Source: Pseudomonadota bacterium
GTDB taxonomy: Bacteria; Pseudomonadota; Alphaproteobacteria; Paracaedibacterales; CAIULA01
Direction of reading: 5' to 3'
Length of the DNA stretch: 6,264 nt
Assembly (NCBI GenBank): GCA_021804455.1
Contig: JAJZHT010000078.1
Location: forward strand, 1-6,264
The position numbers were made by a program, and so were the translations under genes. Within the stretch, counting starts at the first letter, position 1; each line of letters opens with the position of its first letter. Positions 6,017 through 6,264 of the stretch are shown piece by piece. The notes under the pieces were generated by a model. That model worked only from the letters and a program-made list of their open reading frames with translations, searched no databases and was not told where the DNA came from.

Positions 6017-6264
6017 TATCTTGCAAGCCCTTAATTTAAAAGGTGACGTATCATCCCCTTTTCAAGCGACAGGCATTTCCATCGATACCCGAACCTTAAA
6101 GCCAGGCGATCTTTTTATCGCCCTTAAAGGTGAAAATTTTGATGGTCATGACTTTCTTGAGCAAGCTTTTGAGAAGGGAGCATCGGGAGTGATCATCAGT
6201 CAAGAACCTCCCAACTTTTTAGTCAACCATACTTATTTTAAGGTCTCCGATCCCCTGAAAGCTT
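5994..6264 (+). CDS. murF: UDP-MurNAc-pentapeptide synthetase MurF, N-terminal part
   Basis: MurF joins D-Ala-D-Ala to the UDP-MurNAc tripeptide in the cytoplasm, the step after MurE. Only the first 90 residues are in the window; the frame is open at the right edge. The product begins [13 protein letters not shown] and continues with [20 protein letters not shown] (27-46) and [21 protein letters not shown] (49-69). This is the characteristic MurF N-terminal domain with its SIDTR..KPGDLF.AL.G..FDGHDF pattern. The ATP-binding and D-Ala-D-Ala domains lie beyond the window. The start lies inside murE, giving a 23-base overlap in another frame, so the two ligases are very likely co-translated. Confidence 0.95.
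   Translation, partial: MAIWHTVDILQALNLKGDVSSPFQATGISIDTRTLKPGDLFIALKGENFDGHDFLEQAFEKGASGVIISQEPPNFLVNHTYFKVSDPLKA

Overview
The window is a segment of a division and cell wall (dcw) cluster. All genes lie on the + strand. The order rsmH-ftsL-ftsI-murE-murF is the usual proteobacterial one. An FtsL with the short EWAHLNDPGRL-type signature, a MurE with the meso-diaminopimelate motif DNPR, and moderate-to-low GC (about 43-45% in the core-gene lines I counted by hand) suggest a Gram-negative alphaproteobacterium, possibly a host-associated lineage. That placement is inference.

Region by region: bases 2-601 hold the 3' part of an unrecognised gene whose reading frame is open to the left edge. 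Bases 602-730 are an AT-rich spacer with a weak terminator-like hairpin and two separate promoter-like signals. Bases 731-3738 are rsmH, ftsL and ftsI, tightly packed (ATGA overlap, then a 6-base gap). Bases 3739-3806 are an AT-rich gap with a good ribosome binding site. Bases 3807-4573 carry two extra genes that do not belong to a normal dcw cluster: a Panacea-domain (DUF4065, SocA-like) protein and a 104-residue protein with two predicted membrane segments, joined by an ATGA overlap. Bases 4586-6016 are murE, starting with GTG 12 bases after the membrane gene. From 5994 to the right edge is the 5' part of murF, overlapping murE by 23 bases.

The core genes cooperate in septal peptidoglycan synthesis. 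FtsL helps activate the septal synthase, FtsI cross-links septal peptidoglycan, and MurE and MurF add meso-diaminopimelate and D-Ala-D-Ala to the UDP-MurNAc peptide. RsmH methylates 16S rRNA and is normally co-transcribed with them.

The main point of interest is the two-gene insert between ftsI and murE. It looks like a Panacea-type toxin-antitoxin (PanAT-like) module with a small membrane protein as candidate toxin. It is lower in GC than its neighbours, has its own ribosome binding site and possibly its own promoter. It sits directly in front of a murE that appears to lack roughly the first 20 residues usual for the family. Lodging such a module between two essential genes could couple its regulation to murE/murF expression and make it hard to lose.
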